This document shows positions 8,595 through 16,932 of a stretch of DNA of 39,781 bases, piece after piece. The notes under the pieces were generated by a model. The model worked only from the letters and a program-made list of their open reading frames with translations, did no database searches and was not told where the DNA came from. This DNA is from Chloroflexota bacterium (GTDB taxonomy: Bacteria; Chloroflexota; Anaerolineae; Aggregatilineales; Aggregatilineaceae): assembly GCA_012729765.1 (NCBI GenBank), contig JAAYCM010000029.1, forward strand, positions 1-39,781. Direction: 5' to 3'. A program made the translations under genes and the position numbers. Every line of letters begins with the position of its first letter. Positions within the stretch are counted from its first letter, which is position 1.

Positions 8595-10355
8595 CTAGCC
8601 CGGCCCCACCGTCAGCCGGTACAGCCCATAATCCGCCGGAGTGACGAAGGCGATCTGCGTGCCGTCGGGCGAAACGCTCCATTCCCCGTTAGCGATGCGC
8701 AGCGGCAGCACTGCCGGATCGGTCAGCCAGCGGTGGCGGTTCTCCTCGATGTCGATATACCCCAGTGCGTGCGCGTCCTGGCTGGCATCGAAGCTGAGCG
8801 TATAGAGCGAGCGGTCGTCGCGCCAGTGGTAGGGGCCGGTGAAATCGAGCTTGCGCGGCGCGGAACCTGGCTGCGTCGCCTGGACGTAGACCCCGCTGTC
8901 CGCCGGATTCTCCTGGAACGTCAGGTAAAACGCGATATGCCCCCCGCCCGGCGACACCTTCAGCCCATTCAGGAAGCGGTAGCTGCCCAGGAAAGTGGGC
9001 GTCACGGCGGGATCGTCGATGTCCAGCACGTAAAGCTGGGTATCGGCCATGTAGGGGATCGGCTTGACGATCAGCAGGCGGTGGGCGTCCAGCCACACAC
9101 TCCACCCGCCGGACTGGACATGCACGCAGCGGCGCAGCGAACCGTCCACATTGCTCACCCAGATCTCCAGGCCGGGCGCGTTCTGGCCGGGTGTGATCTC
9201 GTCGTAGAGCACTTCCCACAGCAGGCGCGTGCCATCCGGTGAGACTGCCGGAAAGTTGCCGCCGGTGTAGACGTTCCAGCTTGCCCGGTCCGACAGCCGG
9301 GTGATCTCCATCGCGCCGCCGCCCGCATCCCGCACACGCACCGCGCCATCGGGCGAGAACAGCGACGGCGGGGCCAGCTCGACCAGCGAGCGCGGCGATC
9401 CGTCGAGCGGCTGGCGGAACACGCCCGACGGCTGCCCCGGCACAGCATCGATCAGATAGACCGCCGCCGAATCGCCGGGCCGCCACCAGAAGCCGATATT
9501 CCACGCTTCCAGCGCCACCGGCTCCAGTCTCACCGCGACCTGCTCCGGCAGCGGGTCCAGGTGGCGCGCGGCGGGCGGACTCACCGGGGCGCGGCGCTCC
9601 AGCTTGACCGGCCAGGGCTGCGCGTACTTGTTGAGCAGATTGCCGCCAAACCGGACTTCCGGCTGATCTTCGAGCTTCATCCAGCGGTAGGGGTGCTCGA
9701 TGTCCTGCTGGAAGTGATGGTTGAACGGGCCGAAGCTGGCGATCATGTGCCAGTTGACCTCGAAGAACGGCAGTGGGTTATACGAGACGCTGTAATCCTC
9801 GCTGCGGATTTCCAGGTGCAGGTGCGGGCGCGACTCGCAGGTGCCGTCCGGGTCGCCGCTCAGCCCGATCTGTTCCCCCCGCGCGACGTTCTGGCCCGGC
9901 GCGAGGCTCGACCGGGCGAAGAGGTGGCCGTAGAGCGAGGTGTAGCCCGTGCCGGGGTGCGCCAGGATCAGGTTGTGCGGCCCGGCCCCGAAGCTGCCCG
10001 CATCGACGTTCGTCACCACGCCATCGGCAATCGCCAGGATCGGCGTCCCGCACGGCGCTTCGAGATCGAGGCCGAAATGCAGCCCTTGCCCGGCGGCATA
10101 CCACGCGCTGCCGTAGTTGAAGGCCGCGGTCGTGTTGCCGAAGTGCTGCTGGTAGAGCCACGTATTCACGCCGGGCGGATCGGCAAAGGGCAGCGAAAAG
10201 GGCGGCGGATCGGGGGGCGGGTCCTGGGCCAGCGCGGGTATGCGCGCCGCTCCGAGCGCGATCACCAGCGCCAGCGCCACGATGAACCCCAACTGCCGGG
10301 AATGTGTTATGCGTTTCAGGACGCCGAAGCGGGCGAAGCCATGCCTGCCCCCCAT
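8595..10355 (-). CDS. Secreted M23 (LytM-type) peptidase with C-terminal beta-propeller
   Basis: 586 aa. Signal peptide (basic residues, a hydrophobic run near 22-36, cleavage near PALA-Q), then an M23 peptidase domain with HxxxD (His93, Asp97), YGHL (His144) and HxH (His178, His180), the complete zinc and catalytic set of LytM enzymes. These cut peptidoglycan cross-links or act as envelope adaptors. The C-terminal ~400 residues contain repeated SPDGxxxxxx strands like WD40/TolB propellers, an unusual partner for M23. The frame remains open upstream to 10490, but that part is translated repeat DNA. I chose the ATG at 10355, which lies in the end of a repeat and follows GGAAGG at 7 nt. It heads a two-gene unit with 7932-8570. 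Confidence 0.85.
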   Translation of the reverse strand: MGGRHGFARFGVLKRITHSRQLGFIVALALVIALGAARIPALAQDPPPDPPPFSLPFADPPGVNTWLYQQHFGNTTAAFNYGSAWYAAGQGLHFGLDLEAPCGTPILAIADGVVTNVDAGSFGAGPHNLILAHPGTGYTSLYGHLFARSSLAPGQNVARGEQIGLSGDPDGTCESRPHLHLEIRSEDYSVSYNPLPFFEVNWHMIASFGPFNHHFQQDIEHPYRWMKLEDQPEVRFGGNLLNKYAQPWPVKLERRAPVSPPAARHLDPLPEQVAVRLEPVALEAWNIGFWWRPGDSAAVYLIDAVPGQPSGVFRQPLDGSPRSLVELAPPSLFSPDGAVRVRDAGGGAMEITRLSDRASWNVYTGGNFPAVSPDGTRLLWEVLYDEITPGQNAPGLEIWVSNVDGSLRRCVHVQSGGWSVWLDAHRLLIVKPIPYMADTQLYVLDIDDPAVTPTFLGSYRFLNGLKVSPGGGHIAFYLTFQENPADSGVYVQATQPGSAPRKLDFTGPYHWRDDRSLYTLSFDASQDAHALGYIDIEENRHRWLTDPAVLPLRIANGEWSVSPDGTQIAFVTPADYGLYRLTVGPG

Positions 10356-10455
10356 CCTAAATCCTTCCCCCACACGGAGGGAAGGGCTTAGAAGCTGGCG
10401 CCGTGCTCCCCTTCCCTCCGCGACAGTGTGGGGGAAGGGGTCGGGGGATGGGGGG
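10348..10455 (-). repeat. C-rich dispersed element, copy B
   Basis: Same element as 1449-1556 in the opposite orientation: CCCCCCATCC at the left edge, GGATGGGGGG at the right edge, with the two inner hairpins in reverse order. On the minus strand its end reads GGAAGGATTTAGGATG, a ribosome site plus ATG, which is the apparent start of the M23 peptidase gene. Confidence 0.85.
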
Positions 10456-10505
10456 TAAAATGCATCAAAACTGCTATGGTTCACGCTCACCTCACGGCCA
10501 AAAAT

Positions 10506-11081
10506 CTATTTGGTTCGCGGCTCAAACACCTCGCGCCGCGTCGCCAGCCACCAGATATACACCCCGTTCAGCGCCAGCCAGAACGCCGTGCCGAACACAT
10601 CGGCGGACGCGCGGAACTCGTCCTCGGCGGTTTCGGCGGTGGCAGGATCGACACCAGGGGACTGCACCAGCGAGACGATCAGCAGCGCGATCAGCACAAA
10701 ATGCAGCCCGATCGCCGGGATGCGTGCCCAGGGCCGCCGCTGCCACACCCCGATCACGATCCCCAGGCTGAGCACCTGCGCGGCGGCGATCAGCAGCATG
10801 AACACGCCGTCCGCCGGGCCGAACGCGCCCACGCTCACCACATCGAACAGCGTCAGAAACCCGGTGACGAGCGTGTAGCTGCCGAAGATCATCACCCACG
10901 CGATCAGGCAGCCGGGGCGGCGCGGGCGCTCGTCGGTGACCGGATACGAATCCTCTGGCCGGACGAGCCGCGCCTGGCAGCGCTCGCAGGTCGTGTGCCA
11001 GCTTGGGTTAACATAGCCACACGCGGAGCAGGTCAAGCCTTGCGTGCGGGATGGCGAAGCGGAATCCACGCGAACAATCAT
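10506..11081 (-). CDS. Zinc-ribbon membrane protein, function unknown
   Basis: 191 aa. A short N-terminal zinc ribbon (CSAC near 19 and CERC near 32) is followed by about four hydrophobic helices (59-80, 93-112, 122-142, 164-180). Such RanBP2/zinc-ribbon plus membrane-helix proteins are common in Chloroflexota and lack assigned functions. The ATG at 11081 sits immediately after an AAGG; a GTG at 11069 would have more normal spacing, so the true start is uncertain by four codons. It lies upstream of the M23 gene on the same strand, with repeat copy B between them. Confidence 0.7.
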   Translation of the reverse strand: MIVRVDSASPSRTQGLTCSACGYVNPSWHTTCERCQARLVRPEDSYPVTDERPRRPGCLIAWVMIFGSYTLVTGFLTLFDVVSVGAFGPADGVFMLLIAAAQVLSLGIVIGVWQRRPWARIPAIGLHFVLIALLIVSLVQSPGVDPATAETAEDEFRASADVFGTAFWLALNGVYIWWLATRREVFEPRTK

Positions 11082-11154
11082 CCTTCATAGCACGGCGGCA
11101 GGATGATCTGCCGCCTTCCGATCCCGCCTCATTTTACCCCACGCGCCGCCAGCG

Positions 11155-11174
11155 GGCGATGCAAGCATCGCCCC
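11155..11174. repeat. Single 20-bp perfect palindrome
   Basis: GGGCGATGC-AA-GCATCGCCC, identical to the palindrome at 27339-27358. It stands alone in the gap between the WD40 gene and the zinc-ribbon gene. Confidence 0.8.
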
Positions 11175-11201
11175 CACGAATCCGCCGCCGGGCCGGGAAT
11201 G

Positions 11202-12404
11202 CTACGGCGTGCCGGCTTCCCACGTGCCTCCCTGGCACTCGCCGCGAATCTCGCCCTCGAAGAACCGGATCGGCGTGCCGTCGAACGCGGTCAGGATATG
11301 CACGCCGGGGCCGGGGAAGTACTGCCCGTTCTCGACCGTGCCGCCCGGCTGGTAGGTGTAGCGGCTGCCAACCTGCAATTCCTCGGTTACGGCCCAGCCC
11401 AACCCCTCGCGCAGGCCCGGCGTCTCGCGCCACACCTTGCCGAAGCCGCGCCGGGGCTGGAACTGCCCCTCAGGCGGCACGAGCGCAGGATCAAGCTCCG
11501 GCTCACCATCCTGGAAGGTGTCGGGATAGCAGAACCAGTCGCCCCGGTTCGGATCGTCCGGCGCGGCCTGCATCACCCACACCTGGCGCGTCGGCTCGAT
11601 CCAGAACATGCGCCCGCGCTCGAAATTCTGCTCCACGAGCGGGATTACGGCGGTTGTCTCGGTTGGGAAGGGGTCCGGCGTGGGGGTGACGGCGACCGCT
11701 CCCGGCGGGCCGGTCGGGCTGGGCGGCGGCGTGGGCGTGGCCGCCGGGACGCGCGGCAGGCCCCAGATTTGCAGTGTGGACGAATCGGTCACGGCAGCGA
11801 CCAGCCGCACCCCGTCCGGGCTGAAGCTGAGGCCGATCACCGGCGCGCCCGCTTCGAACATACCCAGGCTCGCACCGCTGCCCGCATCCCAGATCGTGAT
11901 CACGCCATCCGCGCCGCCCGCCGCCAGCAGGCTCGCATCCGGGCTGAAGGCCAGGGCCTGCACGGCCCCGCTGTGCGCTTGCAGCACGAGCCGCTCCGTC
12001 CTGCCCCGCATCTCCAGGATATGCAGCGAGCCGTCGGCCAGGCCCAGCGCCAGATCGATGCCGTGCGGGCTGTAGGCAACGGCGGTGATGCTGCCGCCCG
12101 CCGCCAGGCTGCCCACCTGCGCCAGGCGCGGCACGTCGGGCACCGTCACGCGCGCCGGGCCGTTCGCCTCGGCGGTGGCGGTCTGCGCCGCGTAGAAGGC
12201 CGCGTCAACCGTCTCGATCAGATCCGCTGGTGGCAGCGGCCCGGCAGTCTGGGCGAACTGCCAGCCCACCGCCGCTTCGATGGTCTGCTGTGCGGCGGTC
12301 GGATCGAGCTGAGTCGGCGGCCCGCCGAGCGCCGCCGGCACCCCCACCAGCAGCGCCAGCGCCAGCAGAATCGCACCCGCCCCAAAAGCCAGAAACCTGT
12401 GCAT
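11202..12404 (-). CDS. Secreted WD40-repeat protein
   Basis: 400 aa. N-terminal signal peptide (MHRFLAFGAG, then a Leu/Ala-rich core), then at least three WD40-like repeats (about 100-230) with the SPDxxxLAAGGADGxIxIWD pattern. A Pro/Thr linker (about 235-262) leads to a C-terminal domain of about 130 residues with conserved-looking aromatic and Gly residues and two or three Cys. Three blades are too few for a closed propeller, so it may oligomerise or be degenerate. The ATG has a GGGG ribosome site at 7 nt. A terminator-like hairpin separates it from the upstream receiver-ATPase gene. Role unknown; exported or surface-attached is likely. Confidence 0.8.
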   Translation of the reverse strand: MHRFLAFGAGAILLALALLVGVPAALGGPPTQLDPTAAQQTIEAAVGWQFAQTAGPLPPADLIETVDAAFYAAQTATAEANGPARVTVPDVPRLAQVGSLAAGGSITAVAYSPHGIDLALGLADGSLHILEMRGRTERLVLQAHSGAVQALAFSPDASLLAAGGADGVITIWDAGSGASLGMFEAGAPVIGLSFSPDGVRLVAAVTDSSTLQIWGLPRVPAATPTPPPSPTGPPGAVAVTPTPDPFPTETTAVIPLVEQNFERGRMFWIEPTRQVWVMQAAPDDPNRGDWFCYPDTFQDGEPELDPALVPPEGQFQPRRGFGKVWRETPGLREGLGWAVTEELQVGSRYTYQPGGTVENGQYFPGPGVHILTAFDGTPIRFFEGEIRGECQGGTWEAGTP

Positions 12405-12420
12405 CGTGTTCCCCTTTTGA

Positions 12421-12449
12421 ACAAAACGAACGGGGCTGTTGCACCCCGT
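12421..12449 (-). terminator. Intrinsic terminator after the receiver-ATPase gene
   Basis: Read on the minus strand: ACGGGG, 8-nt loop, CCCCGT, then TCGTTTTGT. It lies between the stop at 12498 and the start at 12404, so it may also act as an attenuator for the WD40 gene. Confidence 0.5.
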
Positions 12450-12497
12450 CCGCAGCCGCTTCTGGATTCAATTGTAGCGGCAAGCCAGGCGAACGCC

Positions 12498-13760
12498 CTA
12501 TGTCGTTATCGTGCGCGCGAGCTGTTCGAGCGCCTGCGCGTAGGGCTGCTCCGGCTCCGCGACCGCCAGCGGGATGCCGCGCCGGATGGCGGCTACCTGG
12601 GTGCGCTCATAGGGGATTTCGGCGGAAAGCGGGCGTTTGAGCGCCTTCTGGATCGTCTCCAGCGGCACATCCGGCGTGGGCTGCACATGCACCAGCGCGA
12701 CGCGAACCCGCCCCGCATCGACGCCCAGGTTCAGCAGCGCGATCAAATACTGGCCGGTGCTCTGGACCGAGGGCGGGTCGTCGGCCATGACGACCACCAC
12801 CGAGCGCGACATTTGCAGCGCGCCGATCGTGGCCGGGTCGAGATTGGGCGCGTCGATGATCACGTGGTTGAAGTTCCGGCCAAGCTGCTGTAACACCGCC
12901 TGGATCGCCGGGGTGGAGAGCGATTGGGTCGAGGGGACGGGCGGCGCGGGCAGGACGAACACGCCGGACCCCTCGTGGCGAACCAGCAGCCGTTCCAACG
13001 CCTGGGGGTTGGGCGCGTCGCGCATCGACAGCAGATCGCCCCAGGTTTGCTGCGGCGTCAGATGCAGATGCAGCGGGATATGCCCGCTGGTGGTGCTGAG
13101 ATCGACCAGGCACACCCGCCGCCCGCGCATCGCCAGCAGCATCGCCATATTGACGGCCAGCGTCGTGCTGCCCGTTCCCCCGCGCAGGCTGGACACCGTG
13201 ATGATCGGGAACTGGGCCGGGGGCGGGCTGGGCCGCAGCGGCGATTCGGGCGAGGTAGGATGCTCGCTCGTGCTGCGCGCGGGTACGGGCGGAGTCTGGC
13301 GCGGCGGAGTCGGCCCGGCAGCGGATGGCGTGTGCAGCGGTGAGCTGGGGCGCATCGGCTCGGTCAGCAGGCCGGTATGCACGCGATAGTTCACCCCGGC
13401 GCGCAGCACGGCATCCACCCGGTCGATCAATTCCTGCGACGTGACCGGCTTCGACAGGAAGGCATTCGCGCCCGCTTCGAGCGCCATATGCTTATCCATC
13501 GGCTGGCTGCGCGCCGTCAGGATCACGATCGGGATGCGCGCCGTGCGCGTGTCCTCACGCATCCGCCGCACCACGTCGTAACCACTCAGGCCGGGCATCA
13601 TCACGTCGATGATCGCCAGGTCCGGCTGAGAATCGGCGGCCATCGCGATACCTTTTTCGCCGTCGCTCGCAGTCTGCACCTCGTGACCCACACGCTGCAG
13701 CATCAGCTTGACCATTTGCAGCAGGTTCGTATCATCGTCGATGAGCAGAATCTGAGCCAT
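12498..13760 (-). CDS. Response regulator fused to CpaE/TadZ-type MinD/ParA-like ATPase
   Basis: 420 aa. Receiver domain (1-120) with acidic pocket (8-10), phospho-acceptor Asp52, Thr82 and Lys104, all intact. A Pro/Ser/Thr-rich linker (135-183) follows, then a MinD/ParA-superfamily domain (184-420). The deviant Walker A reads RGGTGSTT (193-200): the signature lysine is Arg193 and the P-loop lysine is Ser198. The later MinD-like strands VCLVD and VIIDAPN are kept. Receiver-ATPase fusions of this sort are the CpaE/TadZ proteins that position Flp/Tad pili, and loss of the P-loop lysine is known within that group. No pilus gene lies in this window, so it is an orphan here. Phosphorylation-controlled localisation is an inference. 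Confidence 0.82.
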   Translation of the reverse strand: MAQILLIDDDTNLLQMVKLMLQRVGHEVQTASDGEKGIAMAADSQPDLAIIDVMMPGLSGYDVVRRMREDTRTARIPIVILTARSQPMDKHMALEAGANAFLSKPVTSQELIDRVDAVLRAGVNYRVHTGLLTEPMRPSSPLHTPSAAGPTPPRQTPPVPARSTSEHPTSPESPLRPSPPPAQFPIITVSSLRGGTGSTTLAVNMAMLLAMRGRRVCLVDLSTTSGHIPLHLHLTPQQTWGDLLSMRDAPNPQALERLLVRHEGSGVFVLPAPPVPSTQSLSTPAIQAVLQQLGRNFNHVIIDAPNLDPATIGALQMSRSVVVVMADDPPSVQSTGQYLIALLNLGVDAGRVRVALVHVQPTPDVPLETIQKALKRPLSAEIPYERTQVAAIRRGIPLAVAEPEQPYAQALEQLARTITT

Positions 13761-13841
13761 ATCCCGTCATATCCCTGTTTGACAGCCAGTCCCTTTGTTT
13801 AATATTGTAACATTCTTAATCCTGGACAACCGAAAGCATCC

Positions 13842-13860
13842 TGGATTCAAACAGAATCCA
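13842..13860. repeat. Short inverted repeat in the gap before the receiver-ATPase gene
   Basis: TGGATTC, 5-nt loop, GAATCCA (7-bp arms) in the AT-richer interval 13761-13871. No T-run on either strand. It lies just past the stop of 13872-14423 and upstream of 12498-13760, so it could be a weak terminator or an operator. Confidence 0.35.
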
Positions 13861-13871
13861 ATGGCATCCGC

Positions 13872-14423
13872 TTACGAGCGCAGCGGCCCGGTGCCCGGAC
13901 GCGGCACGATGCAGAACACCTCGATCTGCGCGCGATTGACCAGGATCGCCCCACCCTCGAACTGCACATTCGGGTTGGCTATCATCGCGGCAGTGGCCTC
14001 GAAGACCGGGATAAACTGTTCCGGCGTCGTGCGGACAAAATTGCCCAGGTCTACCGAGGGATGCAGCCGCAGCACGCCCTGAACCTCGAAGCCGCCCGCC
14101 ATGATCAGAATCTTACGGTCGATATGGTCGCGCCCCACATACTGCCCTTCGCGGCGCGGCAGGCCCTCGCGCCAGTTGCTCAGCACCACCAGCCCCAGGT
14201 TATCCTTGCGCACCTGCCCCACCGGGTAATTCCCGGTCAGGGCGACGGGGTTGAGCAGCGGCGAGATGAACACGCGCTCCAACTGCACGAACAGCGCCAG
14301 ATGGTCGTTTAATTGATCCAGCAGGGGATCGGTGCGCAGCGATGCCTCGCCGCTAATCCGGAAGGTGCGGGTGATGAATTCCCCGCTGACGAAATCCTTG
14401 CGAATCGAAGCCGATTGAACCAT
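13872..14423 (-). CDS. Conserved-looking hypothetical protein
   Basis: 183 aa, soluble, no signal peptide or membrane segment. The ATG follows GGAAGG at good spacing. The sequence has ordered, mixed alpha/beta character throughout with few low-complexity stretches, which supports a real folded protein, but I recognise no motif. It lies between the parvulin foldase gene (40 nt upstream) and the receiver-ATPase gene on the same strand. Short spacing to the foldase suggests co-transcription. Function unknown. Confidence 0.65.
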   Translation of the reverse strand: MVQSASIRKDFVSGEFITRTFRISGEASLRTDPLLDQLNDHLALFVQLERVFISPLLNPVALTGNYPVGQVRKDNLGLVVLSNWREGLPRREGQYVGRDHIDRKILIMAGGFEVQGVLRLHPSVDLGNFVRTTPEQFIPVFEATAAMIANPNVQFEGGAILVNRAQIEVFCIVPRPGTGPLRS

Positions 14424-14463
14424 CGCACCCTTCCTTGCGCCCGGCGGCGCGCTAGGGGATCGG

Positions 14464-15597
14464 TCAGCGCTGCTCCTCGGCAGGCTGGGTCAGAGCGAGC
14501 ACGGCGTCCCGCACGTCGGGGGACAGCAGTTCCAGGCCCGGCTCGACCGGCAGCCCGGCGTCCCAGTCCTGGCTGCGCTCGATCGTGGCTTCATCATGGA
14601 GCATCGCGATCCACAGCTCAAAATAACCTTGTTTGCTGGCCTCGAACTCAGCCGGATCTACCGGCTGCATCTCGCGTTCGAGCACTTCGATCAGGTGCAG
14701 ACCAAACCCGGTTTCGACCGGGCCGATCACGGTATTGAGCGCGGCGGTTTCGGCGGCGTCGGCATATGGCTTGACCAGGTAGCCCAGCGCGATCCAGCCA
14801 AGCTCGCCGCCCTGCACGGCGCTGGATGCATCATCGGAGAGATCGGCGGCCACGTCAGCGAACGGCTCGCCCCCTGCCAACCGCGCCCGTGCCTCAGCGA
14901 CGCACGCCTGCGCCGCTGCCCGCTCGACCGTTGTCGGCGCGGCGGGATCGTTCACATTCTGCGGATGAAACGCACACAGGATATGCCGCGAGCGGACCGC
15001 CAGTTCCTCAGTCGGCAGGCTCTGGCCGAGGTGATCGAGCAGCAGGCCGCGCAATGCCTCGGTGGCGAAGATCGCACGCAGCGCGTCACGCTCCAGCCCG
15101 GAGATCGCGCCTGCCCGCTCGTACCAGTCCGCGATAAAATGCTGCGCCTCGTCGTCACCGGCCAGATCGTCCACCGGAACGCCGGTCCACAGCGCGAAGA
15201 ATGCCGCCTCGCGCCGGTCGATGTCGTCCCCGGTTGGCGCCACGTCCAGACGCTCGCCCGCCTGCCACAACAGGCGCTCCTCTTCCATCTGGGCCAGCAC
15301 ATCGTCGCCCAGACCTGCCGGGTCTTGCAGGCTGGCGGCCAGACTTTCTACATACTGCCCCGTCAGCCCCAGGTTGCCACCGGTCAGCTCATACAGCTTT
15401 TCAAGCTCCTGCAAATACTGCCAGCGCACGAAACGGAGCCGCAGATGAAACTCCTCGCGGGTGATCGCGTCACCGTCCACGCGCGAGACGACCGCGTCCG
15501 TGTCCTGAGCCGCCAGCGCCAGGGCCGGGAGCAGGAGCAGGACCGCCAGCCAGAGCAGCCCCAGGCGAACCCGGCTCAGCCGTAAGCAGATGTGCAT
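14464..15597 (-). CDS. Secreted parvulin-type peptidyl-prolyl isomerase (PrsA/SurA-like)
   Basis: 377 aa. N-terminal signal sequence or membrane anchor (LGLLWLAVLLLLPALALA), then a SurA/PrsA-like helical region beginning with VDGDAITREEF, then a parvulin domain (about 200-315: RSRHILCAF, the GGELGWI strand, TGFGLHLIEVLE near its end). Such proteins isomerise proline bonds and help exported proteins fold outside the membrane. Two ATGs compete: the one at 15603 touches the GAAAGG ribosome site, while 15597 sits 6 nt from it, so I use 15597. Two Cys flank the domain's long loop. It lies downstream of MscS and upstream of 13872-14423 on the same strand. Confidence 0.87.
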   Translation of the reverse strand: MHICLRLSRVRLGLLWLAVLLLLPALALAAQDTDAVVSRVDGDAITREEFHLRLRFVRWQYLQELEKLYELTGGNLGLTGQYVESLAASLQDPAGLGDDVLAQMEEERLLWQAGERLDVAPTGDDIDRREAAFFALWTGVPVDDLAGDDEAQHFIADWYERAGAISGLERDALRAIFATEALRGLLLDHLGQSLPTEELAVRSRHILCAFHPQNVNDPAAPTTVERAAAQACVAEARARLAGGEPFADVAADLSDDASSAVQGGELGWIALGYLVKPYADAAETAALNTVIGPVETGFGLHLIEVLEREMQPVDPAEFEASKQGYFELWIAMLHDEATIERSQDWDAGLPVEPGLELLSPDVRDAVLALTQPAEEQR

Positions 15598-15687
15598 GAT
15601 CATCCTTTCAGTTGGATGGCGCCTGTGAAAAGTATGATAGCTGATTCCGCGTTTACGCGATAATCGGGCTGCGACCGCTCCGCCGGG

Positions 15688-16860
15688 TTAGTTCGCGGCG
15701 TCATCGGGAACCGGCGAGTCCGTCGCGGTGGGCACGATCGGCTCCGGCCTGGGCCCGGGCAGCGGCTTGTGCTCGGCCTGCGGCTCGATAATCACCGGCG
15801 GCGTGGGCTTGACGATGCCGCACTGGGTCAGGATGTCCATGATTTGCAGGTTGATGTCCTGCCGGGCCGCCTGGAAATCGTTCCAGCCGGGCGTGGTCAT
15901 GAAGCAGATGATCATGATGTCCAGCGCGTTCTCGTTGATCTCGACGAACTGCACCACGACCGAATCCTGCTGGACGAGCTTGTGATGCCGCAGCATGTCG
16001 CGGATCTGCTGCACAATCGAGAGCACCTGGTCCGACGAGATATTGCGCGTGATGCGCAGCGTCATGTTCAGGCGGCGCTTGGTCAGGCGCGACCAGTTGG
16101 TGATGTTGGCGTTCATCACCGTCTTGTTCGGGATCGTGACCAGCGATTGGTCGAGCACCCGGACGCGCGTGCTGCGGAAGCCGATGCCCTCGACCGTGCC
16201 GGCGATGTCGTTGATGATGATGTACTCGCCGATGACAAACGGCTCGTCGGCCAGGATCACGAAGTAGCCGAGCACATTCGCCAGCGTATCCTGCGCGGCC
16301 AGCGCCACCGCCAGCCCGGTGATCCCAAACCCGGCCACCAGCCCGCCGACGTTGTAGCCCCACTCCTCAATGATCACCGTCGCGGCCAGGATCACGATCA
16401 CGGCGCGCGTGATCTGCTCGGCGGCGAAGGCGACCTGGTCGTTGATCCAGCCGCTACCAGGAATCCGCCCCGACCCGCGCCGTCCCACCCGCCGCAGCAG
16501 CGCCAGCAGCAGGCCCGTGCTGCGATAGAGGCCCCAGAACAGCGCCAGCGCGATCAGCGAGTTGATGATGTGCGTGCCGATGCTGTGGAAGCGGCGCGGC
16601 AGCTCCAGCGCCACCAGCACAAACCACCATCCGACCACGGTGACCGCGAAGCCCAGCGGCGGCTCGATTGCTTCGACAACCCTGGCGTGCAAATCCGGGC
16701 GGATCCGGTGGGTGATCAGGCGCACCAGGGTCGGCACGAGCGCCTGCACGATCCGGCGCACCAGCCAGGTCGCCGCCAGAATACCGATGATCAGGATCAA
16801 CCGTGCAACCAGATCGCCGCCTTGCGTACTGAAGAAGTCTTGAACGCGGTCCCAATCCAA
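15688..16860 (-). CDS. mscS: Small-conductance mechanosensitive channel, MscS family
   Basis: 390 aa. About four to five membrane helices; the last is the glycine/alanine-rich pore helix (GFGITGLAVALAAQDTLANV) diagnostic of MscS. The beta domain follows (IGEYIIINDIAGTVEGIG, TIPNKTVMN), then an alpha/beta C-terminal domain and a Pro-rich tail. The channel opens on membrane tension and releases solutes during osmotic downshock. Two TTG starts are possible: 16884, or 16860, which has AGGAAAGG 8 nt upstream; I prefer 16860. The longer form would add eight residues. The protein is longer than E. coli MscS because of extra N-terminal helices. It lies between the cyclase gene and the parvulin gene on the same strand, probably as its own unit. 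Confidence 0.93.
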   Translation of the reverse strand: MDWDRVQDFFSTQGGDLVARLILIIGILAATWLVRRIVQALVPTLVRLITHRIRPDLHARVVEAIEPPLGFAVTVVGWWFVLVALELPRRFHSIGTHIINSLIALALFWGLYRSTGLLLALLRRVGRRGSGRIPGSGWINDQVAFAAEQITRAVIVILAATVIIEEWGYNVGGLVAGFGITGLAVALAAQDTLANVLGYFVILADEPFVIGEYIIINDIAGTVEGIGFRSTRVRVLDQSLVTIPNKTVMNANITNWSRLTKRRLNMTLRITRNISSDQVLSIVQQIRDMLRHHKLVQQDSVVVQFVEINENALDIMIICFMTTPGWNDFQAARQDINLQIMDILTQCGIVKPTPPVIIEPQAEHKPLPGPRPEPIVPTATDSPVPDDAAN

Positions 16861-16932
16861 AGCAAACGTCCTTTCCTGGGTCAATTGTCGCTCTGCAACT
16901 GGAAGTGGCAGCGGAGAACAGGCAGAAGTAAG

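Noticed and set aside
10356..10490. N-terminal 45 codons of the longest M23 frame
   Set aside because: These codons are translated repeat sequence (Pro/Ser/Arg-rich) placed before a good signal peptide; they are not expected in a mature gene.
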